Part shown: piece by piece, positions 29,611-40,000 of the stretch
Layout of the letters: each line of letters opens with the position of its first letter
How positions within the stretch are numbered: the stretch's first letter is position 1
Assembly: GCA_015069695.1 (NCBI GenBank)
Contig: JADCRZ010000003.1
Location: forward strand, 235,821 to 299,820
Direction: 5' to 3'
Origin: Williamsia sp.
GTDB taxonomy: Bacteria; Bacteroidota; Bacteroidia; Chitinophagales; Chitinophagaceae
Length of the DNA: 64,000 bases
Notes under the pieces: model-generated
The model's input: the letters and a program-made list of their open reading frames with translations, nothing else
Told to the model about the DNA's origin: nothing
The model's database searches: none
Program-made: the position numbers and the translations under genes

Positions 29611-30168
29611 TTAAGCTATTTTTATCCTTCCCAGTTTCATCAAAGCAAAAAATACACAGTTCATGTGTACCGATTGCTTGATCTCCTGGCGCAGGACAAG
29701 ATCTACCACCTCGTCAATAGAAACAATCATCAGTTCCAGCTCTTCATTGTGATCCAGCTTCTGGCCGGTAACTTTTTTTCCACCCGATGCCATGAACATT
29801 TCGGTATAATTGTTCAGTACACCGGGGTTGGCGGCTGATTTGCCCAGGTATTCTATTTCGGCAAACGCATAGCCGGTTTCCTCCAGCAATTCCCTTTTCA
29901 TCGCTGTTGTAAAATCTTCTCCTTCATCAACAAAACCGCCCGGCGTTTCAATTACAACTTCTTTGATGGGGTGGCGGTACTGACGGAGCAGGATCACCTG
30001 GTCATCTTCGGTGAGGGCAAAAGCAGTGGCGGCCGTAGGCAGCTCTACTACAAAATAAGGATCTACGATCACCCCATCCTGCCGCTGGCAACGGTCGCGG
30101 CGGGCCGTAAAATAAATATGTTTGTTGATGTATTCGGAAGAAAGCGTATCCCAGAATAGATTATCCAT
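29611..30168 (-). CDS. Nudix hydrolase (ADP-ribose pyrophosphatase-like)
   Basis: About 185 residues from the ATG at 30166-30168 (MDNLFWDTLSSEYI); an in-frame TTG at 30204 would overlap the upstream gene. The Nudix box is complete: GGFVDEGEDFTTAMKREL followed by LEETGY, giving the Gx5Ex7REUXEEXGU pattern. A proline some 15 residues after the box (KSAANPGVLN) fits the ADP-ribose/nucleoside-sugar branch. It likely cleaves ADP-ribose or similar diphosphates. It is the third gene of a tight minus-strand run with an ABC ATPase and a YfiT-like protein. Confidence 0.87.
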   Translation of the reverse strand: MDNLFWDTLSSEYINKHIYFTARRDRCQRQDGVIVDPYFVVELPTAATAFALTEDDQVILLRQYRHPIKEVVIETPGGFVDEGEDFTTAMKRELLEETGYAFAEIEYLGKSAANPGVLNNYTEMFMASGGKKVTGQKLDHNEELELMIVSIDEVVDLVLRQEIKQSVHMNCVFFALMKLGRIKIA

Positions 30169-30197
30169 AAGGTGTTTGTAGTGTTTGTGAAGGGAGG

Positions 30198-30749
30198 TTA
30201 CCAACCCATCCTGTCCCGCAGTGAATTGATGTGCGCCACATGGTGCTTGCCATGCCAGGCATACATTTTAAGGAGGTGCCAGAGGCTCAGTTCTTTTTTG
30301 TGCTCCGGATGATAGACCGTTTTTTTCCAATCGCTTTCATCCAAGTTGTTCAGCAGGGCAAACCACCGTGCATGCAGGGCGTGCAAAAGGGTCAGTGATA
30401 TATTCACCGGCACAATGCGCGTATCAACCAGCTGGGCCCAGGCCCCTTCATCATAAGGTTTGATAGGCGGGTTGTTTTCGGTCAATCCCAATTTAAACCT
30501 GGTATAAGCATTCATATGACTGTCGGGCACATGGTGTACCACTTGCTGAACGGTCCAGCCACCGGGCCGGTATGGTGTATCCAGTTGCTGGGCATCGAGG
30601 TTCAGGATGGCATATTCAAGTGCCTGCGGAAGCATTTGAAGATCGAGCAGGAGCTCTTCTTTGATCCTTTCATCAGGCTCCAATTGGCCGGCATAAGGCT
30701 GGTCGGCCAATTTACCGATCGGGTAGCGCAGATCAGTGTTGTCAAACAT
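30198..30749 (-). CDS. YfiT-family DinB-like putative metal-dependent hydrolase/bacillithiol transferase
   Basis: 183 residues. The DinB four-helix fold is indicated by metal-ligand histidines in VVHHVPDSHMN and in YAWHGKHHVAHI. The N-terminus YPIGKL and the WTVQQVVHHVPDSH stretch are typical of YfiT-type proteins, which are annotated as metal hydrolases or bacillithiol S-transferases. The latter fits the bshC gene elsewhere in this window, so the cell probably makes bacillithiol. It lies 26 bp after the ABC ATPase gene and directly before the Nudix gene. Confidence 0.83.
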   Translation of the reverse strand: MFDNTDLRYPIGKLADQPYAGQLEPDERIKEELLLDLQMLPQALEYAILNLDAQQLDTPYRPGGWTVQQVVHHVPDSHMNAYTRFKLGLTENNPPIKPYDEGAWAQLVDTRIVPVNISLTLLHALHARWFALLNNLDESDWKKTVYHPEHKKELSLWHLLKMYAWHGKHHVAHINSLRDRMGW

Positions 30750-30775
30750 ATTGCATGGGTTAGATGATGAAAGGT

Positions 30776-31534
30776 TTATTCATCCCGGAACTCTTTACCG
30801 GTGAGCTGGATAAATACATCTTCCAGACTGGCTTTTTTCACCTCTTTTTTTCGCTCAAAACCTGCTGCAACCAGATCATCGATCAGCTTCACGGGCGAAT
30901 CAATGGCCACGATCTGCCCTGAATCAATGATGGCCACCCGGTCGCACAGCACTTCAGCTTCATCCATGTAATGCGTGGTGATAATGACCGTAGTTCCCTT
31001 GTCACGGATGTCTTTGATCAGGTCCCACAGGTTTCTTCTGGCCTGCGGGTCAAGCCCGGTGGTTGGTTCATCCAAGAAAATAATCTTTGGCTTGTTGATC
31101 AGCGTAGTAGCAATTGAAAAGCGTTGTTTTTGGCCGCCGCTGAGCTCTTTGAACTTTGCTTTTGCCTTGTCCTGCAGGTTTACCAAAGAAAGCAGCTCCC
31201 TGCCGTTTACAGGCTGGTTATAAAGTCCGGCAAACAGTTCGATCAGTTCCAGGAGGTTCAGTCCGGGATAATAGCCCGAAGCCTGCAACTGAACGCCGAT
31301 GATTTTTTTGATGTCCCCAGGCGACTCATCCAGGTTGATTCCGTCTACGATCACGTCCCCGCCTGTTTTATCACGGAGGGTTTCTATGATCTCGAGGGTC
31401 GTTGATTTGCCGGCGCCATTAGGCCCCAGCAAGCCAAATATTTCCCCTTCCACCACTTCAAAGCTAATTCCTTTTACTGCCTCAAATTCGCCGTATTTTT
31501 TTACCAGATTGCTGACGGAAATAATTGCGTCCAT
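30776..31534 (-). CDS. ABC transporter ATP-binding protein
   Basis: 252 residues from ATG 31532-31534; the frame stays open further upstream, but the family alignment starts at IISVSNLVKKYGEFEAV. Walker A is GPNGAGKST, the signature LSGGQKQRFS, Walker B IIFLDEPTTGLD and the H-loop TTHYMDEA. This is the ATPase type found in ABC-2 (drug/polysaccharide/lipid) exporters. No permease gene is beside it, so its membrane partner is encoded elsewhere. It is the first gene of a run with the YfiT-like and Nudix genes. Confidence 0.93.
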   Translation of the reverse strand: MDAIISVSNLVKKYGEFEAVKGISFEVVEGEIFGLLGPNGAGKSTTLEIIETLRDKTGGDVIVDGINLDESPGDIKKIIGVQLQASGYYPGLNLLELIELFAGLYNQPVNGRELLSLVNLQDKAKAKFKELSGGQKQRFSIATTLINKPKIIFLDEPTTGLDPQARRNLWDLIKDIRDKGTTVIITTHYMDEAEVLCDRVAIIDSGQIVAIDSPVKLIDDLVAAGFERKKEVKKASLEDVFIQLTGKEFRDE

Positions 31535-31643
31535 GTTGTACGTGCTGATAGATCCGCCACAATATAAGGAAACAAGCTTAGAATGTGAGCCGTATTGTGA
31601 TTCACCCGGGATTTCAAAATGTAATAGAAAGACACCGGCAGGC

Positions 31644-32138
31644 TTACCTGGCCACAAAGATCTGGGTAAAATAAATGGTTCCGTCTTCCTGCTTGGCAGT
31701 TCCGATACCGGTTACATTGTAAGGGCCTTCTATGTTGCGGCGGTGGCCAGGACTGTTGAGCCATATATCGACAACACCTTTGGCATCCAGGTGTCCATAC
31801 GCTACGTTCTCTGCAAACTTTCTGGCGGAAGTAAGCTGCCGTTTGATGGCACCGGCCCTGTTGTCAAAGCCATCGTGACCAAAAGCAGTTTTACCACCAG
31901 CCATAGCAGTGCTGTGTTTAAGCGCTTCTCCTGAAATAGCGGCATTCATCTCAAGCGGAGCGAGATTTTTTGACTGCCTGTATTCATTCACATACCGGAG
32001 GATCTGATCCTCAAACCGGGAAATTTGCGGGGTATCATATAAAGGAGCAGAAACGGGCGAAAAACTTACCAGACCTACGGACAACAAAGAAAAAAGGAGG
32101 CCTGTTAAAATGCTCTTCCGGGTAAACTGTTTGCGCAT
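31644..32138 (-). CDS. Secreted CAP-domain (SCP/PR-1-like) protein
   Basis: 164 residues with an N-terminal signal (ILTGLLFSLLSVGLVSFSPVSA). The CAP domain shows ILRYVNEYRQSKNLAPLEMN, the cavity histidine in FGHDGFDNR, FAENVAYG and WLNSPGHRRNIEG, then TGIGTAKQEDGTIYFTQIF. Bacterial single-domain CAP proteins of this kind are exported; their activity is not well defined. It stands between fbp and the ABC ATPase on the same strand, with sizeable gaps on both sides. Confidence 0.9.
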   Translation of the reverse strand: MRKQFTRKSILTGLLFSLLSVGLVSFSPVSAPLYDTPQISRFEDQILRYVNEYRQSKNLAPLEMNAAISGEALKHSTAMAGGKTAFGHDGFDNRAGAIKRQLTSARKFAENVAYGHLDAKGVVDIWLNSPGHRRNIEGPYNVTGIGTAKQEDGTIYFTQIFVAR

Positions 32139-32221
32139 GCTGTAAAAATATTACAGGCCTCTTTCACATGCAATACTTTGCGCTGCAATAAACAGTTAAA
32201 TATACGCTTACACCTGTGCTT

Positions 32222-33244
32222 TTACTTAGCAGGCTCGGCGTGCATGTAGCTTTCCAGCTCATCCATCATTTGACTGCTGCCTACAAAAAGGGGCGAGCGC
32301 TGGTGAAGTTCGTAAGGCTGTACGTCGAGGATCCTGTTTTTTCCATCGGTGGCCCTGCCCCCGGCAACTTCTGCAATAAAGGCAAACGGGTTGCATTCGT
32401 ACAGCAAACGCAGCTTTCCCTTGGGTTTGTTGATGGTGCCGGGATACATAAAAATGCCCCCTTTGATCAGGTTGCGGTGGACATCTGATACCATGCTGCC
32501 AATATACCGCTGCGTGTAAGGCCCTCCGTTAGAGGAGTCTTTTTTCTGGCAAGCATTGATGTATGCCCGCACGCCTTCTTCATACTGAAAAAAGTTTCCA
32601 TGATTGACAGAGTAAATTCTACCATGCGGCGGACATTTGATGTCAGGATGGGTCAGGCAAAATTCGCCGACCGAAGGATCGAGGGTAAACCCGTTGATGC
32701 CCCGGCGGGTTCCGTAGACAAGCAGGGTACTGGAGCCATAGACAATATATCCGGCTGCCACCTGGTTGCGGCCAGGCTGCAAAAAATCACTGATATTACA
32801 AGGCTGTCCCTTTTCAGTGACGCGCCGGTAAATACCAAAAATAGTTCCGATGGAAACGCCTACATCAATGTTGCCGCTGCCATCAAGCGGGTCCATCAGG
32901 ACCACATATTTGCTTTTGTTGCTGAGCTCGTCGTCGAACACAACAATATCATCGTTTTCTTCACTGCCCACGCCAGCACAATTAACACCATGGTGCAGCA
33001 CGCCGATAAATTGATTGTTGGCAAATTCATCCAGCTTCTGTACAATTTCCCCCTGCACGTTTTCCTTACCGGCTTCCCCAAGGATGTCAGCCAGTCCTGC
33101 TTTGTTTACTTCCACATTCACCCGCTTGGCTGCCAACCCGATGTCGCGCATCAAACTGCTCAGTTCACCGGTGGCCTGCGGAAATTCACGCAGCTGCTTG
33201 ATGGTAAACTCATCAAGGGTAAAAAATTTTCTGTTGTTGATCAT
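32222..33244 (-). CDS. fbp: Class 1 fructose-1,6-bisphosphatase
   Basis: 340 residues from the ATG at 33242-33244. An earlier in-frame TTG at 33263-33265 lies inside a TAnnTTTG-like promoter element and is therefore unlikely. Motifs are GSEENDDIVVF, the metal site MDPLDGSGNIDVGVSIGTIFGIY and, near the end, KLRLLYECNPFAFIAEVAGG. It hydrolyses fructose-1,6-bisphosphate in gluconeogenesis. The L,D-transpeptidase gene ends just upstream. Confidence 0.95.
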   Translation of the reverse strand: MINNRKFFTLDEFTIKQLREFPQATGELSSLMRDIGLAAKRVNVEVNKAGLADILGEAGKENVQGEIVQKLDEFANNQFIGVLHHGVNCAGVGSEENDDIVVFDDELSNKSKYVVLMDPLDGSGNIDVGVSIGTIFGIYRRVTEKGQPCNISDFLQPGRNQVAAGYIVYGSSTLLVYGTRRGINGFTLDPSVGEFCLTHPDIKCPPHGRIYSVNHGNFFQYEEGVRAYINACQKKDSSNGGPYTQRYIGSMVSDVHRNLIKGGIFMYPGTINKPKGKLRLLYECNPFAFIAEVAGGRATDGKNRILDVQPYELHQRSPLFVGSSQMMDELESYMHAEPAK

Positions 33245-33262
33245 ACAGCGGGTTTTAGCTAA

Positions 33263-33270
33263 CAAATGTA
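33263..33270 (-). promoter_or_regulatory. Candidate -7 element (TACATTTG) before fbp
   Basis: TACATTTG on the minus strand matches TAnnTTTG exactly and lies 18 bases before the fbp ATG. A TTG at 33286-33288 is closer than the usual -33 spacing. The element lies next to the 3' end of the upstream gene. Confidence 0.45.
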
Positions 33271-33271
33271 T

Positions 33272-34435
33272 TTATTTCTCCACCACAATGGTCTGCTTCA
33301 GCTTGATGGGAACATTCACTTCCAGCCGCACGGCAGGTTTCCAGCGGGGCATGGCTTCAAAAGCATCCAGGATATGATCATTGAGCTCATCAGATCCACC
33401 ACGCAGTATCTTAGGGTTGATCACATTGCCCTCCTTGTCTACGATATATTCTATCATAACAAACGCATTCTTGTGCCCCTCGGGCAGGTACTCCGTCAGG
33501 CGCTTGCTCAACTTGTCCAGGAATTCCTTGAAAGCTTCGTTGCCTTCCGGATACACCGGCAGGTTGTTGACCGTAACAGGAATTTGCTTTTCATCAAAAT
33601 CAACCATCTTCCGTTCTTTCTTTACATACACTTTTTTCTCCACCTTCACGATCTTGGGAAGCGCTTCATCGTCATTGATGTACTCGCCTTTCTGGTTTAC
33701 CAGCACGATCGGTATTTGCTTGTACTTTTCAAAATAGTAAAACGCATTTTTCATCCTGTTCTCAAACCCGGTATTCTCTGAAAAGCTTTGCAGGTATTTC
33801 TTCAGGTAGTCTTCGCTTTTGCCGTTTTTAAAATTGATGGGAAATATGTGCACAGGAATAAAATCCTGTCCCTGGTTGCGGGCATACAGGGCAAGGATAT
33901 AGAGCTCGTCCATCTGCTGGTCAGTAATGGGAATGCAGCCGGTCGTTACACAGCTTCCATGGATATAGATATCGCCACCGGGTTGCAGCGAGTCGCTCAG
34001 GAGGCGGTCAGAAAGGTTGGGATAGTTCAGCCCCAAGGAAAGATGATAGTTGCTGTTGGGATTGAATTCGTTGATATGATAAAAGCCTTCGGGTACCTGG
34101 TAATCGCCCTGCATGCGCTTGGGGCCCAGGGTACCGGCCAGGGCACAGACCTTGTACGTTTTGAAGAGTTTGAAGGGTTCGCTCCTTTCGTTCTTGACCC
34201 ATACTTCCAGTTGGCTGTCGAATTTAAAAGAACGGATGTAGAGATATTTGGCAGGCCATGACAGGTTCTTTTCCCTGAACTGTTTCATCAGGGTATCTTC
34301 CTTCTTTCTGAGGATGTCAAAAATTTTTGGATTCGACCGTTGGTTGTCGATAAAATTATAAGAGGAAACCGAAGTTTGGGAAACAGCTGAAAAAAAGATA
34401 GAAAAGAAGACAACGGTCAAAAAAAGTTTATACAT
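33272..34435 (-). CDS. L,D-transpeptidase fused to a TonB C-terminal-type domain
   Basis: 387 residues from ATG 34433-34435, where a signal peptide begins (MYKLFLTVVFFSIFFSAVSQ). Residues about 60-200 form a YkuD-type catalytic domain with the motif IYIHGSCVTTGCIPI: His159 and catalytic Cys167. The C-terminal part (about 290-387) resembles a TonB_C domain (FVMIEYIVDKEGNVINPKIL ... MPRWKPA). Such domains are normally found at the ends of TonB proteins and in a few periplasmic proteins. YkuD domains cross-link peptidoglycan or attach proteins to it. So this exported protein may couple wall modification to a protein contact. No membrane anchor other than the signal peptide is visible. Confidence 0.85.
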   Translation of the reverse strand: MYKLFLTVVFFSIFFSAVSQTSVSSYNFIDNQRSNPKIFDILRKKEDTLMKQFREKNLSWPAKYLYIRSFKFDSQLEVWVKNERSEPFKLFKTYKVCALAGTLGPKRMQGDYQVPEGFYHINEFNPNSNYHLSLGLNYPNLSDRLLSDSLQPGGDIYIHGSCVTTGCIPITDQQMDELYILALYARNQGQDFIPVHIFPINFKNGKSEDYLKKYLQSFSENTGFENRMKNAFYYFEKYKQIPIVLVNQKGEYINDDEALPKIVKVEKKVYVKKERKMVDFDEKQIPVTVNNLPVYPEGNEAFKEFLDKLSKRLTEYLPEGHKNAFVMIEYIVDKEGNVINPKILRGGSDELNDHILDAFEAMPRWKPAVRLEVNVPIKLKQTIVVEK

Positions 34436-34589
34436 AGCCAGACAGTTATACCTGCAACGGGAAAACAAGGTAATTATTTTAACCCGGATTTGGGGCAGCA
34501 AAAGTATAACAAAAACAAATGATTAAACTGCGTGCTGCAAACCGATTTTGGCCTTCATTGACTATCTTCACCGCGCAATCTTGATTCTT

Positions 34590-35711
34590 ATGCAAAAAGC
34601 GGGTATACTGGGAGGAGGACAACTGGGACGGATGCTGCTGCAACAGGCGGCCAACTACCCGGTGGAAACCTATGTGCTTGAAAATGATCCGCAATGCCCC
34701 TCTGCCCATCTTTGCCACCACTTTGTACAGGGCAATATTCAGGACTTTGATGATGTTCTCCGGTTCGGCAAAACGCTCGATGTAATCACCATTGAAATAG
34801 AAACGGTCAACATTGATGCGTTGGAAGAACTGGAGAAAGGAGGTGTTAAAATTATTCCCCGGCCGGCTGTGGTCAGGATGATCAAAAACAAGATCAGGCA
34901 AAAAGCGTTTTATAAAGAGCATCATATACCCAGTCCGGAATTTTTGGTGGTCAACAACCGGCAGGAGTTGCAGGATCATCTCTCCTTCCTGCCAGCAGTA
35001 CAGAAATTAGGCGAAGGCGGTTATGATGGCCGGGGTGTGCAAGTGTTGCAGCACGCCGGCGAGCTGGACAAAGGTTTTGAAGCGCCCAGTGTGCTGGAAA
35101 AGATGGTGGACATCAAGAAAGAGATTGCTGTTATCATCGGCATCAACGAACAAGGAGAAACGGCCGTGTTTCCACCTGTGGAGATGGTCTTTGATCCCGA
35201 GCTGAACCTGCTCGATTATCAGATCTGTCCGGCCAATCTCTCTGCCTCCCTCCTGCAAAAGATCGAATCTGTAGCCAGCGGGTTGGTAAAACAGTTTGAG
35301 TCGCCCGGACTATTTGCCGTTGAGCTGTTTGTAGACCAGCGCGATGAGGTTTGGGTCAACGAAACAGCGCCGCGTGTACACAACAGCGGCCACCATACCA
35401 TTGAAGCCAACCAGACCTCGCAGTTCGACCTGTTGTGGCGGATCCTCCTGGGTTATCCGCTGGGAAAGACCGGACTGGTAAGCTGCTCGGCAATGGTAAA
35501 CCTGATCGGACAGCCGGGATACAGCGGGGCAGCACGCTACAGCGGTTTGCCTGAGGTGATGGCCATGGAAGGAGCCTATGTGCACGTATACGGTAAGAAG
35601 CAAACCAAGCCAGGCCGCAAGATGGGCCATGTTACGTTCCTGGGCGAGAGTCCGGAACTTGTGTCCGGCAAGGCGCAGGCAGCAAAAAAAATGCTGCAGG
35701 TGATTGCTTGA
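34590..35711 (+). CDS. purK: 5-(carboxyamino)imidazole ribonucleotide synthase
   Basis: 373 residues from ATG 34590, after which the nucleotide-binding start AGILGGGQLGRML begins. ATP-grasp features are VQKLGEGGYDGRGVQVL, EKMVDIKKEIAVI and VNETAPRVHNSGHHTIEA. PurK uses ATP and bicarbonate to carboxylate AIR in purine synthesis; PurE then moves the carboxyl group. purE lies on the same strand 5.9 kb away, with an RND efflux set between. Confidence 0.96.
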   Translation: MQKAGILGGGQLGRMLLQQAANYPVETYVLENDPQCPSAHLCHHFVQGNIQDFDDVLRFGKTLDVITIEIETVNIDALEELEKGGVKIIPRPAVVRMIKNKIRQKAFYKEHHIPSPEFLVVNNRQELQDHLSFLPAVQKLGEGGYDGRGVQVLQHAGELDKGFEAPSVLEKMVDIKKEIAVIIGINEQGETAVFPPVEMVFDPELNLLDYQICPANLSASLLQKIESVASGLVKQFESPGLFAVELFVDQRDEVWVNETAPRVHNSGHHTIEANQTSQFDLLWRILLGYPLGKTGLVSCSAMVNLIGQPGYSGAARYSGLPEVMAMEGAYVHVYGKKQTKPGRKMGHVTFLGESPELVSGKAQAAKKMLQVIA

Positions 35712-35746
35712 TAGAGAAAGACGTTAATTATAGTTTCTAGATAAAT

Positions 35747-36925
35747 ATGAAAAAACTTGTACTATTTGGGTTGATCATGCCGGTTCTGTTCATGGCCTGT
35801 GGTGAAAAAAAAGAAGGGAAAAAAGGCGGTCAGGGTGGGCAGGGCGGCGGCGGGGCAGCCAACAACCGGAATGCGCCGGTAAACGTAGAAGGATATATTG
35901 TCAGAACAAGTTCAGTCAGCAACTCAATAGAGGTACCGGGAAATATCCTACCCTTTGAATCGACCGAGCTCCATCCGGAAGTGGCAGGACGGGTCGTATC
36001 CATCAACATCAGTGAAGGGCAAAATGTAAAAAAAGGAACCCTGCTGGTAAAGCTGTTTGATGGAGATCTGCAGGCACAACTGCAGAAGCTGCAGGTGCAG
36101 CTGGGCATTTCTCAAAAAACCCTCCAACGGCAGGGAGAGCTGGTGAAGATCAGCGGTATCAGCCAGCAGGAGTACGACCTGAGCTCACTGGACGTGAGCA
36201 ATATCCGGGCAGATATTGATGTCATCAAAACATCTATCGCCAAAACCGAGATACGCGCCCCGTTTGATGGCCGGCTGGGTTTGCGCAATATCAGCCTGGG
36301 TGCTTATGTAACAACGGCAACCGTTGTTACAACCATCCAGCAGGTCAATCAACTGAAGCTGCAATTCACGATACCTGAAAAGTACACCCGCAACATTTCG
36401 CAGATCAAGGATATTTCGTTTTCAACCGAAGGATACCCCCGGAAATTCTCCGCCAAAATCATGGCTACAGAAGCAACGGTTACAGAAAACAGCCGGAGTC
36501 TGACTGTAAAAGCAGTCATTACATCCAAAGACGCCAAACTTTTTCCCGGTGCCTTTGCAAAGGTCCTGTTTGACTTTGGAAAAGACGACAGTGCCCTGAT
36601 GGTTCCCTCACAGGCCATTATCCCCGGCGCGCGCAACAAGCAGGTGATCCTGTACCAGGAGGGCAAACCAAAATTTGTCGTTGTTGGAACAGGCATCCGC
36701 GATTCTTCCCAGGTGCAGATTACAAGCGGGGTCGGGGCAGGTGATACGGTGCTGATCACCGGATTGCTCGCCATCAAACCGCAGTCTAAACTAAAGCTGG
36801 CAAAAATTGCAAGCGCAAAAGAAGCAGCTGCCATGCAGGGAACAGATGCCGACAATGGCGATGAAAATGGCAGCAGCGGCGCTACCGGTGCTGGCGGTGG
36901 TGAGGCAAGGCAGGCAAATCCCTGA
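35747..36925 (+). CDS. RND efflux periplasmic adaptor (membrane fusion lipoprotein)
   Basis: 392 residues. A lipoprotein signal (LFMACGEKK) is followed by a Gly/Lys-rich linker. The lipoyl half motifs ELHPEVAGRVVSINISEGQNVKKGTLLVKL and TEIRAPFDGRLGLRNI (given here only as landmarks of the domain) flank a short coiled coil. Beta-barrel and membrane-proximal domains follow, with VPSQAIIPGARNKQVIL. The C-terminus is Gly/Ser-rich. It would bridge the pump at 37081 and the outer membrane channel at 40179. It starts 35 bp after purK. Confidence 0.93.
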   Translation: MKKLVLFGLIMPVLFMACGEKKEGKKGGQGGQGGGGAANNRNAPVNVEGYIVRTSSVSNSIEVPGNILPFESTELHPEVAGRVVSINISEGQNVKKGTLLVKLFDGDLQAQLQKLQVQLGISQKTLQRQGELVKISGISQQEYDLSSLDVSNIRADIDVIKTSIAKTEIRAPFDGRLGLRNISLGAYVTTATVVTTIQQVNQLKLQFTIPEKYTRNISQIKDISFSTEGYPRKFSAKIMATEATVTENSRSLTVKAVITSKDAKLFPGAFAKVLFDFGKDDSALMVPSQAIIPGARNKQVILYQEGKPKFVVVGTGIRDSSQVQITSGVGAGDTVLITGLLAIKPQSKLKLAKIASAKEAAAMQGTDADNGDENGSSGATGAGGGEARQANP

Positions 36926-37080
36926 TCCTGCCTTACAGCAGCGCAGGGAAGCAAACATTTGCAGACAAGCAGCAACAGGATTTTAATAAAACGGCGTCAT
37001 ATAGTGCGCGCTGTAATATTTTAGAAGTGGCAGAGAGCGGTGGTACCATCCTGCAGAACAAACTTGCTTGAAATACAATT

Positions 37081-40000
37081 ATGAATATTTCAGAACTTAG
37101 TCTAAGAAGGCCTGTACTTGCTATAGTCCTTAACATCGTCATTATTTTATTCGGAGTTATCGGGTTCAAGTTTCTGGGCGTACGCGACTATCCTGCTATC
37201 GACCCGCCCAACATCAATGTACGCACCAGCTATGCAGGGGCCAATGCCGAGATCATCGAATCGCAGATCACCGAACCGCTTGAAAAAACCATCAATGGTA
37301 TCGCGGGTATCAAAAACATCACTTCCTCCAGCAGCCAGGGTTCCAGCAATATAAACGTGGAATTTGAACTGAGCGTTGACCTGGAAGCCGCCGCCAATGA
37401 CGTGCGCGACAAAGTATCACAGGCCAGCCGCTCCCTGCCACCCGACCTCGATGCTCCTCCGGTTGTATCGAAAGCAGATGCGAGTTCGGACCCTATTATA
37501 TCCATGACCGTTCAAAGCAATACGCGCAACCAGCTACAGGTAACAGAATATGCGAACAATGTGCTGGTTGAACGCCTGCAAACGATTCCGGGTGTGAGCA
37601 GCATCCAGATATGGGGAGAGAAACGCTATGCCATGCGCATCTTGTTTGATCCGATCAAGCTTACTTCTTATGGACTCACTCCTTCCGATGTAAGGACAGC
37701 CCTGCAACGGGAAAACGTGGAGCTGCCTTCCGGTAAAATAACCGGTGATGCCACCGAACTTACCGTGCGCACTTTCGGAAAGCTCAACACAGAACAGGAG
37801 TTCAACAATGTGATCATCCGCAATGTAAACGGGTCGGATGTGTTGCTGAAAGATGTGGGCGAAGCTGTGCTGGGACCGGAAAATGAAGAATCTATCCTGA
37901 AGGAGAGCCAGATCCCTATGATCGCGCTGGCCATTATTCCGCAACCGGGTTCAAACTATGTGGCCATCTCCAATGAATTTTACAGAAGGTTGGAACAGAT
38001 CAAGGACGAAGTTCCCAAAGACATCAAGCTGGACATTGCGCTGGATCAGACCAAATTTATCAAAAGCTCTATCTCTGAAGTAGAAGAAACCCTGATCATT
38101 GCCTTTGTGCTGGTGGTGATCATTATCTACTTGTTCTTCCGTGATACCCTGATTGCCATCCGCCCGCTGATCGATATACCAGTGTCCCTGATCGGTGCTT
38201 TCTTTATTATGTACCTGAGCGGCTTTACCATCAATGTGCTCACCCTGCTGGCCATTGTACTGGCTACCGGTCTGGTGGTGGATGATGGTATCGTGGTAAC
38301 AGAGAACATCTATAAAAAGATGGAAAAGGGAATGGACAAATGGCAGGCCGCCAAAGAAGGGTCCAAAGAAATTTATTTCGCGGTTATCTCTACTTCGATC
38401 ACACTCGCCGTTGTATTTCTGCCCATTATCTTTTTACAGGGCTTTGTGGGCCGATTGTTCCGCGAGTTTGGTATTGTAGTGGCCGGTGCGGTTTTGATCT
38501 CTGCCTTTGTTTCGCTTACCCTCACCCCTGTATTAAATGTCAAGCTGACAAGAAAAGTGCACAAGAACTCCCGCTTTTATGACTGGTCGGAACCGTTTTT
38601 CCAGGGCATGGAAAACGGCTACAGAAGGATCCTGGAAAGATTTATGAAAGTGCGCTGGATCGGTTTTGTGGTCATTGCCATTTGTGGTGCCGTGATTGTG
38701 CTGATCGGCATGAACCTGCAATCTGAACTTGCGCCGATGGAAGACCGGAGCCAGTTCCGTCTGCAGGTCACAGCCCCGGAAGGCACTTCTTTCGATTACA
38801 TGGATAAATACATCGACCGGCTGACCAATTTTGTGCTGGACTCGGTACCGGAAAAAAGGATTGCCATCAGCATGACAGCGCCCGGCTTTAGCAGCGGCTC
38901 TGCCAATACAGGGAATGTGCGGGTGACCCTCGTAGACCCTGATCAACGCGACCGGTCGCAACAAAAGATCGTGGACATGGTGAGCCGCAACATCAACAAA
39001 TTCACCGTAGGCAGGGCATTTCCCATACAGGAGCAAACCATCTCCGTAAACAGACGGGGTGGGTTGCCCGTGCAGTTTGTGATCCAGAACAATGATTTCG
39101 AAAAGATCAGGCAGGTACTGCCGAAGTTCCTGGACACTGCCAGCAACGACCCTGTTTTTCAGGGTGTGGATGTGGATCTGAAGTTTAATAAACCCGAACT
39201 GCGCGTCAACATTGACAGGCTCAAGGCCAGTCAGTTGGGTATCAGCGTAGATGATATTTCTGAAACCCTGCAGCTGGCGCTCAGCAACCTGCGGCTGGGT
39301 TATTTCACCAAACAGGGAAAGCAGTACCAAGTAATGGGACAGGTAGCCCGCGGCGACCGCGATGACCCGACCGATCTGAAAAATATTTATGTAAGAAATG
39401 CGGACGGTGTTTCTATTTCGCTCGACAACCTGGTGACATTTACGGAAGCAACCACCCCTCCTACCATCTACCATTTTAACCGGTATAAATCTGCCACAAT
39501 CTCTGCCGGACTCGCACCCGGAAAAACGATTGGCGATGGTGTGAAGGAAATGCAGAAGATTGCAGCCAATATGCTTGACCCGACCTTCAGCGTATCGCTT
39601 GCGGGTTCGTCACGTGACTTTGCAGAAAGCTCCAGCAATACCAGCTTTGCCCTGATACTAGCCCTGGCATTGATCTTCCTGATCCTGGCTGCCCAATTCG
39701 AAAGCTTTATAGATCCCCTTATTATCATGCTCACCGTTCCGCTTGCCATTGCAGGTGCCTTGTTGAGCCTCTGGCTGTTCGGACAAACCCTGAATATTTT
39801 CTCCGAAATCGGAATGATTATGCTGATCGGATTGGTAACGAAGAATGGTATCCTGATCGTGGAATTTGCCAACCAGCAGCGGCTGGAGGGCATGAACAAA
39901 ATGGAAGCGGCCATTCATGCAGCACAGATGCGGTTGCGCCCGATCCTGATGACCAGCCTGGCCATGGCCCTGGGCGCCCTTCCGCTGGCGCTCTCGCTGG

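Noticed and set aside
29569-29611. Possible terminator between folC and the Nudix gene (TTTGC-GGCT-GCAAA)
   Set aside because: The stem is only 5 bp and there is no adjacent T-run on either strand.
38533-39474. Minus-strand frame of 313 codons inside the RND pump gene
   Set aside because: It is the antisense shadow of a well conserved AcrB-like gene and carries no protein pattern of its own.
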